Positions 13,416 through 20,728 of a stretch of 21,863 nucleotides of DNA are shown here, piece after piece; the first letter of the stretch is position 1, and every line of letters begins with the position of its first letter. Source of the DNA: an uncultured Muribaculaceae bacterium (GTDB lineage Bacteria; Bacteroidota; Bacteroidia; Bacteroidales; Muribaculaceae); the NCBI GenBank assembly GCA_910576935.1, contig CAJTKG010000041.1, positions 1-21,863 on the forward strand, read 5' to 3'. The notes under the pieces are model-generated. The model saw only the letters and a program-made list of their open reading frames with translations, was not told the origin of the DNA and did not search any database. The translations under genes were made by a program, and so were the position numbers.

Positions 13416-14765
13416 ATGAGATTTATCGAAACCTTTAAAAACATCTGGACTATCGAAGAGCTGCGCAAACGCATCCTCGTCACGGTTCTGCTCGTGTTGG
13501 TTTATCGTCTCGGCTGTTACGTCGTTCTGCCCGGTATCTCACCCTCAGACATCGACGCCTTGGCCAGCTTTACCAATAAGAGCGGACTGATGCAGCTCCT
13601 CGACATGTTCTCGGGCGGTGCGTTCTCGCAGGCCTCCATCTTCGCCCTCGGCATCATGCCCTATATCACGGCGTCGATCGTGATACAGTTGTGCGGCATG
13701 ATCCTGCCGTCGTTCCAGAAGATGCAGCGCGAAGGTGAGAGCGGACGTCAGAAGATGAACCAATACACACGCTATCTCACTGTCCTTATCCTTATACTTC
13801 AGGCTCCCGCTTACCTGATCAACCTTCAGGTGCAGGTCAACGGCGCCGCCAACGGCGCTGCCATGAGCTTCGGATTCTGGACTGTAGTATATCTGACGAT
13901 CATCCTTGCGGCCGGCTCTATGTTTATCATGTGGCTCGGCGAACGCATCACTGACCGCGGTATCGGCAACGGTATCTCGTTTATCATCCTTGTCGGTATC
14001 ATCGCCCGTCTCCCGGGAGCGCTCTTCTTTGAATTCACAAGCCGTCTGCCCGGTACGACAGCCGGCCAGGGCGGTCTGGTGATGTTCATTGTCGAGGTCG
14101 TTCTGCTCTTCGCAGTCACTGTAGGTGCTGTGCTTCTCGTGCAGGGAACACGTAAAGTGCCCGTGCAGTATGCAAAGCGCATCGTCGGCAACCGTCAGTA
14201 TGGCGGTGCCCGTCAGTATATCCCCCTCAAGGTTAACGCTGCCGGCGTCATGCCTATCATCTTTGCTCAGGCAATCATGTTCATCCCGATGACGCTCGCG
14301 GGTTTCCGTGGTGCCGAAAGCGGTTTCCTACATGCTTTCACCGACATCAACAGCTTCTGGTATAATGCAGTCTTCTTCATGCTCATCGTCGCCTTCACTT
14401 ACTTCTACACAGCTATCACCGTCCGTCCGACACAGATGGCAGAAGATATGAAGCGCAACAACGGCTTTATTCCCGGTGTGAAACCCGGTAAAAAGACAGC
14501 TGAATATCTTGATGCTATCATGTCGCGCATCACATTGCCCGGCTCTATCTTCCTTGGTATCGTAGCGATCCTTCCCGCTTTTGCCCGTTTCTTCGGCATC
14601 AGCCAGAACTTCGCCCAATTCTTTGGCGGCACATCTCTGCTGATTATGGTAGGTGTCGTACTTGACACCCTCCAGCAGGTAGAGTCTCATCTGACAATGC
14701 ACCACTATGACGGTCTGATGAAAGAAGGCAAGATAAAAGGACGTACAACCGGTCAAGGTTATTAA
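13416..14765 (+). CDS. secY: Preprotein translocase channel subunit SecY
   Basis: SecY forms the membrane pore of the Sec system with SecE and SecG. At 449 residues (443 in E. coli), it shows ten hydrophobic segments at about 20-38, 70-92, 119-136, 153-173, 183-200, 221-242, 275-296, 315-335, 371-391 and 404-418. The motifs FSGGAFSQASIFALGIMPYI (TM2), GERITDRGIGNG (before TM5), VPVQYAKR (cytosolic loop) and MAEDMKRNNGFIPGVKPGKKTAEYLD (loop 8/9) are present. In the last, Lys356 replaces the arginine that is functionally important in E. coli (Arg357), which I think is common in this phylum. Translation is probably coupled to rplO. No adk follows. Confidence 0.98.
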   Translation: MRFIETFKNIWTIEELRKRILVTVLLVLVYRLGCYVVLPGISPSDIDALASFTNKSGLMQLLDMFSGGAFSQASIFALGIMPYITASIVIQLCGMILPSFQKMQREGESGRQKMNQYTRYLTVLILILQAPAYLINLQVQVNGAANGAAMSFGFWTVVYLTIILAAGSMFIMWLGERITDRGIGNGISFIILVGIIARLPGALFFEFTSRLPGTTAGQGGLVMFIVEVVLLFAVTVGAVLLVQGTRKVPVQYAKRIVGNRQYGGARQYIPLKVNAAGVMPIIFAQAIMFIPMTLAGFRGAESGFLHAFTDINSFWYNAVFFMLIVAFTYFYTAITVRPTQMAEDMKRNNGFIPGVKPGKKTAEYLDAIMSRITLPGSIFLGIVAILPAFARFFGISQNFAQFFGGTSLLIMVGVVLDTLQQVESHLTMHHYDGLMKEGKIKGRTTGQGY

Positions 14766-14818
14766 TCATTTTAAAAGCTTGAACGACTAAAGTCAGAAGC
14801 AAAGAATTTCAGAAATCA

Positions 14819-15601
14819 ATGATCTATCTTAAAACACCCGACGAAATCAATCAGATGCGCTCATCCGCCACACTGGTGAGCCGCACACTTGGTGAAGTGG
14901 CCAAGTGGATTGAGCCCGGAGTGACAACGCTGAAACTTGACACCATTGCTCGCGAATTTATTCGCGACAATGGTGGCAAACCGGCTTGTCTGGGTTATGA
15001 AGGATTTCCCGGCACGCTCTGCATTGAAGTCAACGACGTCATCGTCCACGGTTTCCCGTCGAACTATGTCCTCCGCGAAGGTGATATAATCGGCATCGAC
15101 ACCGTAGTCGAGAAAGACGGTTTCATGGGTGACTCGTGCTATACTTTCCCCGTCGGAGAGGTAGACGCAGCGGTCATCAATCTCTGCCGCACGACCAAAG
15201 AATCGCTCTATGTCGGCATCGAGGCTTGCCGCCCCGGCAAACGCATAGGCGATATCGCCAACGCCATCCAGACCTATTGCGAGCACCGGGGCTACTCGAT
15301 CGTCAGGGAAATGTGTGGCCACGGCATCGGCCGGGACATGCACGAAAGCCCTGAAGTCCCCAACTATGGCCGCCGCGGCATAGGCCCCGTCATCAGAAAC
15401 GGCATGTGTATCTGCATCGAGCCCATGATCAATATGGGCAGCCGCAATATCATCATCGACCGTGACGGTTGGACTTGCCGCACCCGCGACCATAAGCCTT
15501 CGGCCCACTACGAGCACACGCTCGCTATCGTCGGCGACGAGGTCGAGATCCTCACAACGTTTGACTATGTCGAAGAAGTATTACAGGATAGATTTATTTA
15601 A
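14819..15601 (+). CDS. map: Methionine aminopeptidase, type I
   Basis: Removes the N-terminal methionine from nascent proteins with small second residues, acting in the cytosol near the tunnel exit. The 260 residues (264 in E. coli) contain the complete metal-binding set: Asp94 (IGIDTVV), Asp105 (GFMGDSCYTF), His168 (MCGHGIG), Glu201 (CICIEPMI) and Glu232 (HYEHTLAIV). His77 (VIVHGFPS) and His175 (MHESPEV) are the expected active-site histidines. There is no N-terminal extension, so it is a type Ia enzyme. It starts 53 bp after secY and ends three bases before infA. Confidence 0.97.
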   Translation: MIYLKTPDEINQMRSSATLVSRTLGEVAKWIEPGVTTLKLDTIAREFIRDNGGKPACLGYEGFPGTLCIEVNDVIVHGFPSNYVLREGDIIGIDTVVEKDGFMGDSCYTFPVGEVDAAVINLCRTTKESLYVGIEACRPGKRIGDIANAIQTYCEHRGYSIVREMCGHGIGRDMHESPEVPNYGRRGIGPVIRNGMCICIEPMINMGSRNIIIDRDGWTCRTRDHKPSAHYEHTLAIVGDEVEILTTFDYVEEVLQDRFI

Positions 15602-15604
15602 TAT

Positions 15605-15823
15605 ATGGCAAAACAAGCAGCAATCGAACAAGACGGCACTATCGTCGAAGCTCTCTCGAACGCAATGTTTCGCGTAGAGCTTGAGAACGGCCATGAGATC
15701 ACGGCCCACATCTCAGGGAAGATGCGTATGCACTACATCAAGATCCTCCCCGGCGACAAGGTGAGAGTCGAAATGTCGCCCTACGACCTTTCTAAGGGAC
15801 GTATTGCCTTTAGATACAAATAA
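15605..15823 (+). CDS. infA: Translation initiation factor IF-1
   Basis: IF1 occupies the A site of the 30S subunit during initiation. At 72 residues it is exactly the E. coli length and forms a single OB fold: MAKQAAIEQDGTIVEALSNAMFRVELENGHEITAHISGKMRMHYIKILPGDKVRVEMSPYDLSKGRI, ending AFRYK. The secY-map-infA-rpmJ order without adk is typical of Bacteroidota. Confidence 0.97.
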   Translation: MAKQAAIEQDGTIVEALSNAMFRVELENGHEITAHISGKMRMHYIKILPGDKVRVEMSPYDLSKGRIAFRYK

Positions 15824-15841
15824 CCATTAACACTAAAAGAT

Positions 15842-15958
15842 ATGAAAGTTAGAGCTTCAGTAAAAAAACGTACCCCCGACAGCAAGATTGTCCGTCGCAA
15901 GGGTCGTCTTTATGTTATCAATAAGAAAAACCCCAAGTACAAACAACGTCAAGGATAA
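15842..15958 (+). CDS. rpmJ: 50S ribosomal protein L36, zinc-free form
   Basis: bL36 is a tiny late-assembly protein of the large subunit. The 38 residues match the usual length: MKVRASVKKRTPDSKIVRRK then GRLYVINKKNPKYKQRQG. The four zinc ligands of the classic form (three Cys and a His) are absent, so this is the zinc-independent C-minus type. Identity is clear from MKVRASVKK and the KQRQG end. It starts 18 bp after infA. Confidence 0.97.
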   Translation: MKVRASVKKRTPDSKIVRRKGRLYVINKKNPKYKQRQG

Positions 15959-15965
15959 TTTTTGT

Positions 15966-15973
15966 TATTTTTG
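15966..15973 (+). promoter_or_regulatory. Possible internal promoter before rpsM
   Basis: TATTTTTG (15966-15973) is a full match to the -7 TAnnTTTG element in the 39-bp T-rich gap after rpmJ, which would start transcription about 18 nt before rpsM. No TTTG lies 19-21 bp upstream, where rpmJ codons run, so this is a half promoter only. It would allow independent expression of rpsM, rpsK, rpsD, rpoA and rplQ. Confidence 0.35.
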
Positions 15974-15997
15974 CAGAAAAAATAATCAATATCAAAT

Positions 15998-16378
15998 ATG
16001 GCAGTAAGAATCGTGGGAGTTGACCTCCCCCAAAACAAAAGAGGTGAAATCGCCTTGACCTATATCTTCGGTATCGGACGCAGTGCGGCAAAGACCATTC
16101 TTGCCAAGGCCGGTGTCGACGAAAGCATCAAAGTACAGGACTGGACCGACGAGCAGGCCGCCAAAGTGCGCGAAGTGATCGGCTCGGACTACAAAGTCGA
16201 AGGTGACCTCCGCAGCGAAATCCAACTCAACATCAAGCGCCTTATGGACATCGGCTGCTATCGTGGTATCCGTCACCGTAACGGCCTCCCTGTTCGCGGT
16301 CAGTCGACCAAAAACAACGCCCGTACACGCAAAGGACGCAAGAAAACCGTTGCTAATAAGAAGAAAGCTACTAAATAA
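15998..16378 (+). CDS. rpsM: 30S ribosomal protein S13
   Basis: uS13 lies in the 30S head and contacts the large subunit and P-site tRNA. The 126 residues (118 in E. coli) begin MAVRIVGVDLPQNKRGEIALTYIFGIGRSAAKTILAKAG. They contain YRGIRHRNGLPVRGQSTKNNARTRKGRKKTV, the basic tail signature. rpsK starts nine bases after the stop. Confidence 0.98.
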   Translation: MAVRIVGVDLPQNKRGEIALTYIFGIGRSAAKTILAKAGVDESIKVQDWTDEQAAKVREVIGSDYKVEGDLRSEIQLNIKRLMDIGCYRGIRHRNGLPVRGQSTKNNARTRKGRKKTVANKKKATK

Positions 16379-16387
16379 TAAGAAACT

Positions 16388-16777
16388 ATGGCAAAAAAGA
16401 CAGTCGCAGCAAAGAAGAGAAACGTCAAAGTTACCGCTGAAGGCCAATTTCACGTTCACTCGTCTTTCAACAATATCATCGTGTGCTTAGCCAACAGCGA
16501 AGGCCAGGTCATCTCATGGTCATCGGCCGGTAAGATGGGCTTCCGCGGATCAAAGAAGAACACCCCCTACGCAGCTCAGATGGCTTCGCAGGATTGTGCT
16601 AAAGTGGCCTACGATCTCGGCCTCCGTAAGGTGAAGGCTTATGTAAAAGGCCCCGGCAACGGTCGTGAATCAGCTATCCGTACAATCAGCCAGGCAGGAA
16701 TCGAAGTCGTCGAAATTATCGACGTCACTCCGCTGCCCCACAACGGTTGCCGTCCTCCCAAGAGAAGAAGAGTTTAA
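16388..16777 (+). CDS. rpsK: 30S ribosomal protein S11
   Basis: uS11 sits on the 30S platform near the E-site mRNA. At 129 residues it equals the E. coli length. It contains FNNIIVCLANSEGQVISWSSAGKMGFRGSKKNTPYAAQ, KGPGNGRESAIRTI and DVTPLPHNGCRPPKRRRV, all hallmarks. It is followed by the longest gap inside the cluster (211 bp). Confidence 0.98.
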   Translation: MAKKTVAAKKRNVKVTAEGQFHVHSSFNNIIVCLANSEGQVISWSSAGKMGFRGSKKNTPYAAQMASQDCAKVAYDLGLRKVKAYVKGPGNGRESAIRTISQAGIEVVEIIDVTPLPHNGCRPPKRRRV

Positions 16778-16813
16778 TATCAGTCTCTCTGAAGCCCTAA
16801 TGACATTTGAGAC

Positions 16814-16957
16814 AGTAAACCCTTACTTTCGAGCTTTTAGTAAATAAACAAATTCTTATTACCGAGATTTTCTCCTCCGGAGTCATAAGAGCAAACGTGA
16901 ATAGACCATAATTTTTATCACCTCTCTATGGTCGCGGCTGCACTAAAGGCCTTATGA
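16814..16957 (+). promoter_or_regulatory. Structured leader upstream of rpsD, candidate S4-responsive RNA
   Basis: The 211-bp gap before rpsD contains a nested structure. An outer helix pairs TCATAAG-A-GC (16883-16892, A16890 bulged) with GCCTTATGA (16949-16957). GTG (16897-16899) can pair with CAC (16941-16943). An inner hairpin pairs GACCATA (16904-16910) with TATGGTC (16927-16933). Upstream, TTACT (16823-16827) can pair with AGTAA on either side (16814-16818 or 16839-16843), two exclusive hairpins. The outer helix ends 31 nt before the rpsD ATG. S4 regulates its own leader in several phyla, and I recall candidate S4 leaders proposed for Bacteroidia; assignment here is inference. Confidence 0.6.
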
Positions 16958-16988
16958 AATAATCTCAACAAAACTGATTTAAACTACA

Positions 16989-17594
16989 ATGGCAAGATAC
17001 ACAGGTCCTAAGACCAAAATTGCACGAAAATTTGGCGAACCCATCTTCGGCGCCGACAAAGTGTTGCAGCGCCGCAACTTCCCCCCGGGTCAGCATGGTG
17101 CCAACAAGCGCCGCAAAACATCTGAGTATGGTGTTCAGCTGCGTGAGAAACAGAAAGCCAAATATACTTACGGCGTTCTCGAAAAACAGTTCCGCAACCT
17201 TTTCAAGAAAGCTTCGAGCCTCAAAGGTATCACCGGTGAGATCCTCCTCCAGCTTCTTGAATCGCGTCTTGACAATGTTGTCTATCGTCTGGGCATCGCT
17301 CCCACACGTGCCGCAGCCCGTCAGCTTGTGCTTCACCGTCACATTACCGTCAACGGCGACGTTGTAAACGTTGCCTCTTATCAGGTAAAACCCGGCGATG
17401 TTGTTGGAGTACGCGAAAAATCAAAATCTCTTGAGGTCATCGCTGACGCTCTCGCCGGTTTCAATCACAGCAAATATCCCTGGATTGAATGGGACGAGAC
17501 ACTCAAAGCCGGTAAACTGCTTCATGTCCCCGCACGCGAGGATATACCTGAAAACATCAAAGAGCAGTTAATCGTCGAGTTGTATTCTAAATAA
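16989..17594 (+). CDS. rpsD: 30S ribosomal protein S4
   Basis: uS4 is a primary 16S rRNA-binding protein that nucleates the 30S body and, with S5, tunes fidelity. The 201 residues (206 in E. coli) begin MARYTGPKTKIARKFGEPIF. The S4 RNA-binding domain is visible at LLQLLESRLDNVVYRLGIAPTRAAARQLVLHRHITVNGDVVN. The ending IPENIKEQLIVELYSK is typical. There are no N-terminal zinc cysteines. It follows a 211-bp structured leader and precedes rpoA by 24 bp. Confidence 0.98.
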   Translation: MARYTGPKTKIARKFGEPIFGADKVLQRRNFPPGQHGANKRRKTSEYGVQLREKQKAKYTYGVLEKQFRNLFKKASSLKGITGEILLQLLESRLDNVVYRLGIAPTRAAARQLVLHRHITVNGDVVNVASYQVKPGDVVGVREKSKSLEVIADALAGFNHSKYPWIEWDETLKAGKLLHVPAREDIPENIKEQLIVELYSK

Positions 17595-17618
17595 TAAATT
17601 AAAACACAAAAAAGATCC

Positions 17619-18611
17619 ATGGCTATTTTAGCATTCCAAAAACCTGACAAAGTCTTGATGTTAGAAGCTGATAACTTCTACGGTAAGTTTGAGTTTAAGC
17701 CTTTGGAACCCGGCTATGGCATCACTGTAGGCAACGCTCTGCGCCGTGTGCTGCTCTCGTCTCTCGAGGGTTATGCAATCTCGTCTATAAAGATCGACGG
17801 CGTTAAGCATGAATTTGATGTCATCCCCGGTGTTAAAGAAGATGTGACCAACATCATTCTTAACCTCAAAAAAGTCGATCTCAAACAGACTGTCGAAGAC
17901 ACAGACTTCGAGAAAACCACCATCACCGTGTCAGGCAAGGAGGTCTTCAAAGCCGGTGACATAGGCCGGGCCCTCACGGGCTTCGAGGTGATGAATCCCG
18001 AGCAGGTCATCTGTCATTTGGATCAAGACGCAAGTTTCACGATAACATTGACAGTCAATAAAGGCCGCAGCTGGGTTCCCGCCGAGGAAAACCAGACCCC
18101 CAACGACGATGTCAATGTCATCGCCATCGACTCGACATATACGCCCATCAAAAATGTCAAGTATGCTGTCGAGAACTTCCGTGTCGACCAGAAAACCGAC
18201 TACGACAAACTGATCATCGAGATTACGACCAACGGATCAATCCTTCCCAAGGACGCGCTCAAGGAAGCTGCTAAAATCTTGATATACCACTTCATGCTCT
18301 TCTCTGACGAGAAAATCACACTCGAGGCTACAGAGACAGACTCAAACGAAGAGTTTGATGAAGAAGTGCTCAAGATGCGTCAGCTCCTCAAGTCGAAACT
18401 TGTCGATATGGATCTCTCTGTGCGTGCTCTTAACTGTCTTAAGAGCGCCGAGGTCGAGACTCTCGCCGAGCTTGTTGTCTTCAATAAGACCGACCTCCTT
18501 AAATTCCGTAACTTCGGTAAGAAATCGCTCACAGAACTCGAAGAGCTCCTGACGAGCCTCAACCTCTCGTTCGGAATGGATATTTCAAAATACAAATTAG
18601 ATAAAGAGTAA
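17619..18611 (+). CDS. rpoA: RNA polymerase alpha subunit
   Basis: Alpha dimerises to nucleate RNA polymerase assembly, and its C-terminal domain contacts UP-element DNA and activators. The 330 residues (329 in E. coli) show the N-terminal domain with FKPLEPGYGITVGNALRRVLLSSLEGYAI (26-54), and a C-terminal domain from about 260. Arg269 and Asn272 (LSVRALNCLK) correspond to E. coli Arg265 and Asn268, the DNA-contacting residues, followed by RNFGKKSLTELEELL. It lies between rpsD and rplQ as in most bacteria, ensuring co-expression with ribosomal proteins. Confidence 0.98.
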   Translation: MAILAFQKPDKVLMLEADNFYGKFEFKPLEPGYGITVGNALRRVLLSSLEGYAISSIKIDGVKHEFDVIPGVKEDVTNIILNLKKVDLKQTVEDTDFEKTTITVSGKEVFKAGDIGRALTGFEVMNPEQVICHLDQDASFTITLTVNKGRSWVPAEENQTPNDDVNVIAIDSTYTPIKNVKYAVENFRVDQKTDYDKLIIEITTNGSILPKDALKEAAKILIYHFMLFSDEKITLEATETDSNEEFDEEVLKMRQLLKSKLVDMDLSVRALNCLKSAEVETLAELVVFNKTDLLKFRNFGKKSLTELEELLTSLNLSFGMDISKYKLDKE

Positions 18612-18617
18612 TAAACG

Positions 18618-19106
18618 ATGAGACACAATAAAAAATTCAATCACCTTAGCCGCACCAAAGCTCACCGCGATGCTCTGCTCGCTAACATGACAACGTCGCT
18701 CATCATGCACAAACGCATTTTTACCACACTGGCAAAAGCAAAAGCGTTGCGTGTCTATGCAGAGCCGCTGATCAACAGAGCTAAAAATGACAACATGGCC
18801 AACCGCCGCCTTGTCTTCAGCTATCTTCAGAACAAAGAGGCTATCAAAGAGCTCTTCGGTGTTGTAGCCGAGAAGATCGCCGAACGTCCCGGTGGTTACA
18901 CTCGTATTCTTAAAACAGGCAACCGCCTGGGTGATAACGCCAAAACTTGTTTTATTGAGCTTGTTGACTTTAACGAGAACATGCTCAAGGATAAAAAAGA
19001 GGCAAAAGCCAAGACAACACGCCGCTCGCGCAAAAAAGCAGCACCGGCAGCCACCGAGGCCGCTGAAAATACCACAACAGCCGCTGCCGAGGCTACAGCT
19101 GAATAA
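18618..19106 (+). CDS. rplQ: 50S ribosomal protein L17
   Basis: bL17 is a large-subunit protein near the tunnel exit. The first ~120 residues are the conserved domain: MRHNKKFNHLSRTKAHRDALLANMTTSLIMHKRIFTTLAKAKALR, then RPGGYTRILKTGNRLGDNAKTCFIELVDFN. Residues from about 125 to 162 form a basic then Ala/Thr/Glu-rich low-complexity tail (TTRRSRKKAAPAATEAAEN...), making it longer than E. coli L17 (127). Such tails are seen in other Bacteroidota L17 proteins. It is the last gene of the ribosomal run. Confidence 0.97.
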   Translation: MRHNKKFNHLSRTKAHRDALLANMTTSLIMHKRIFTTLAKAKALRVYAEPLINRAKNDNMANRRLVFSYLQNKEAIKELFGVVAEKIAERPGGYTRILKTGNRLGDNAKTCFIELVDFNENMLKDKKEAKAKTTRRSRKKAAPAATEAAENTTTAAAEATAE

Positions 19107-19131
19107 GCTAAAGTCACACGACATTATATCA

Positions 19132-19165
19132 GACGTCCCGATAGATTCGTTTCTGTCGGGACGTC
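19132..19165 (+). terminator. Long hairpin after rplQ, probable transcript end
   Basis: GACGTCCCGATAGA (19132-19145) pairs with TCTGTCGGGACGTC (19152-19165), a 14-bp stem with one G-T pair and the six-base loop TTCGTT, starting 26 bases after the rplQ stop. No T-run follows (AAGCATTCCG), so it is not a textbook intrinsic terminator. It may mark a processed 3' end, a protective hairpin, or a terminator helped by Rho. Confidence 0.55.
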
Positions 19166-19232
19166 AAGCATTCCGCCGTTGTAGCCGGGCGGCACGCGCT
19201 GCCGAAACTCTTAACTTAAATCCATTAATATT

Positions 19233-19246
19233 AAACATTAATGTTT
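19233..19246. promoter_or_regulatory. Palindrome overlapping the eno promoter
   Basis: AAACATTAATGTTT is a perfect 14-bp palindrome whose last two bases overlap the -33 TTTG (19245-19248) of the eno promoter. Position and symmetry suggest a dimeric regulator binding site. A/T-rich palindromes can arise by chance, so this is moderate evidence. Confidence 0.4.
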
Positions 19247-19275
19247 TGTCGTGATGCAAATTATTTGTAAATTTG
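19245..19275 (+). promoter_or_regulatory. Bacteroidota-type promoter for eno
   Basis: TTTG (19245-19248) and TAAATTTG (19268-19275) match both promoter elements exactly with a 19-bp spacer. Transcription should start near 19282, leaving a leader of about 60 nt. The promoter shows that eno can be expressed separately from the ribosomal operon. Confidence 0.72.
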
Positions 19276-19340
19276 CGCTGCGTAAAACACAGAAATCCTT
19301 TAACAACAAATATTGATTCAATATTTAAATCGATTAAATT

Positions 19341-20636
19341 ATGAAAATTGAAAAAATTATTGGTCGTGAGGTACTTGACTCACGCGGCAATCCCACTGTT
19401 GAAGTTGATGTAATCCTCGAATCAGGCGCATTCGGCCGTGCATCCGTTCCCTCGGGTGCATCAACCGGCGAAAACGAGGCTCTTGAGCTCCGTGACGGTG
19501 ACAAAAATCGTTATATGGGCAAAGGCGTTCTCAAAGCAGTCGCTAACGTCAACGGACCGATTGCAGAGGCTCTTGTAGGCATGAGCGCTCTCGACCAGAT
19601 TAAGATCGACGAGACAATGCTTGCGCTCGACGGCACAGACACCAAATCTAACCTCGGTGCCAACGCCATCCTTGGCGTTTCTCTCGCTGTCGCCAAGGCT
19701 GCGGCCGACTATCTCGATCTCCCCCTCTACAAATATATCGGCGGTTGCAACACATATGTTCTCCCCGTGCCTATGATGAACATCATCAATGGCGGTGCAC
19801 ACTCTGATGCTCCCATCTGCTTCCAGGAATTCATGATCCGTCCTATCGGCGCAACATCGTTCCACGAAGGCATCCGCATGGGCACTGAGGTGTTCCACAA
19901 TCTCAAGAAAGTGCTTCACAGCCGTGGCCTCAGCACTGCTGTAGGCGACGAAGGCGGTTTCGCTCCCGCTCTCGACGGCACTGAAGACGCTCTCAATGTC
20001 ATCATCAAGGCTATCGAGGCTGCCGGTTATGTCCCCGGCCGCGACGTCACAATCGGTCTCGACTGCGCTTCATCTGAGTTCTACAAAGACGGCGTCTATG
20101 ACTACACATGGAAGCAAGGCGCTGACGCCCCCAAACTCACATCAAAAGAGCAGGCCGAATTCCTCAAATCGCTCGTCGAGAAATATCCTATCGACTCTAT
20201 CGAGGACGGTATGGATCAGAATGACTGGGAAGGCTGGAAGATCCTTACCGACCTTATCGGCAACCGCTGCCAGCTCGTCGGTGACGACCTCTTCGTTACC
20301 AACGTCAAATACCTCAAAAAAGGTATCGAACTCGGTTGCGCAAACTCGATCCTCGTCAAAGTCAACCAGATCGGCTCGCTCACAGAGACACTTCGTGCAG
20401 TCGAGCTCGCCCAGCGCAACGGCTACACCGCAGTGATCTCACACCGTTCGGGTGAAACTGAAGACGCTACTATCGCCGACATCGCCGTCGCTACAAACGC
20501 CGGCCAGATCAAGACCGGTTCTGCAAGCCGTTCTGACCGTATGGCTAAATACAACCAGCTCCTCCGTATTGAGGAACAGCTCGGTTCAGCCGCAGTATAC
20601 GGCTATGGCAAAAAAACCAAAATGCCCCAGGCTTAA
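19341..20636 (+). CDS. eno: Enolase (phosphopyruvate hydratase)
   Basis: Interconverts 2-phosphoglycerate and phosphoenolpyruvate in glycolysis; cytosolic and Mg-dependent. The 431 residues match E. coli enolase (432). All expected active-site residues are in place: Glu163 (FQEFMIRP) and Glu204 (GDEGGFAP); the metal ligands Asp241 (GLDCASSEF), Glu288 (SIEDGMD) and Asp315 (VGDDLFVTN); Lys340 (LVKVNQIGS), His368 (SHRSGETED) and Lys391 (IKTGSASRSDR). The N-terminal SRGNPTVEVDV and the mobile loop VPSGASTGENEALELRD are intact. It has its own promoter and ends at a strong terminator, so it appears to be a single-gene unit beside the ribosomal cluster. Confidence 0.98.
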   Translation: MKIEKIIGREVLDSRGNPTVEVDVILESGAFGRASVPSGASTGENEALELRDGDKNRYMGKGVLKAVANVNGPIAEALVGMSALDQIKIDETMLALDGTDTKSNLGANAILGVSLAVAKAAADYLDLPLYKYIGGCNTYVLPVPMMNIINGGAHSDAPICFQEFMIRPIGATSFHEGIRMGTEVFHNLKKVLHSRGLSTAVGDEGGFAPALDGTEDALNVIIKAIEAAGYVPGRDVTIGLDCASSEFYKDGVYDYTWKQGADAPKLTSKEQAEFLKSLVEKYPIDSIEDGMDQNDWEGWKILTDLIGNRCQLVGDDLFVTNVKYLKKGIELGCANSILVKVNQIGSLTETLRAVELAQRNGYTAVISHRSGETEDATIADIAVATNAGQIKTGSASRSDRMAKYNQLLRIEEQLGSAAVYGYGKKTKMPQA

Positions 20637-20657
20637 TCATATAGCACTATAAAAATT

Positions 20658-20696
20658 AAGGTCTCCGGCCGAATGGTCGGAGACCTTTGTTTTGCT
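20658..20696. terminator. Bidirectional intrinsic terminator between eno and the amidase-like gene
   Basis: AAGGTCTCCGGCC (20658-20670) and GGTCGGAGACCTT (20675-20687) form a 13-bp stem with one G-T pair and a GAAT loop. On the plus strand it is followed by TGTTTTG, and on the minus strand by TTAATTTTTATAG. It can therefore end both convergent transcripts, eno from the left and the minus-strand gene from the right. Confidence 0.85.
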
Positions 20697-20728
20697 GTAT
20701 TTGTTGGTGGCTGCTGCGTGATAAAATG

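Noticed and set aside
16665..16847. Small plus-strand frame running past the rpsK stop into the rpsD leader
   Set aside because: Most of it is an out-of-frame reading of rpsK, and the remainder lies in the structured leader.
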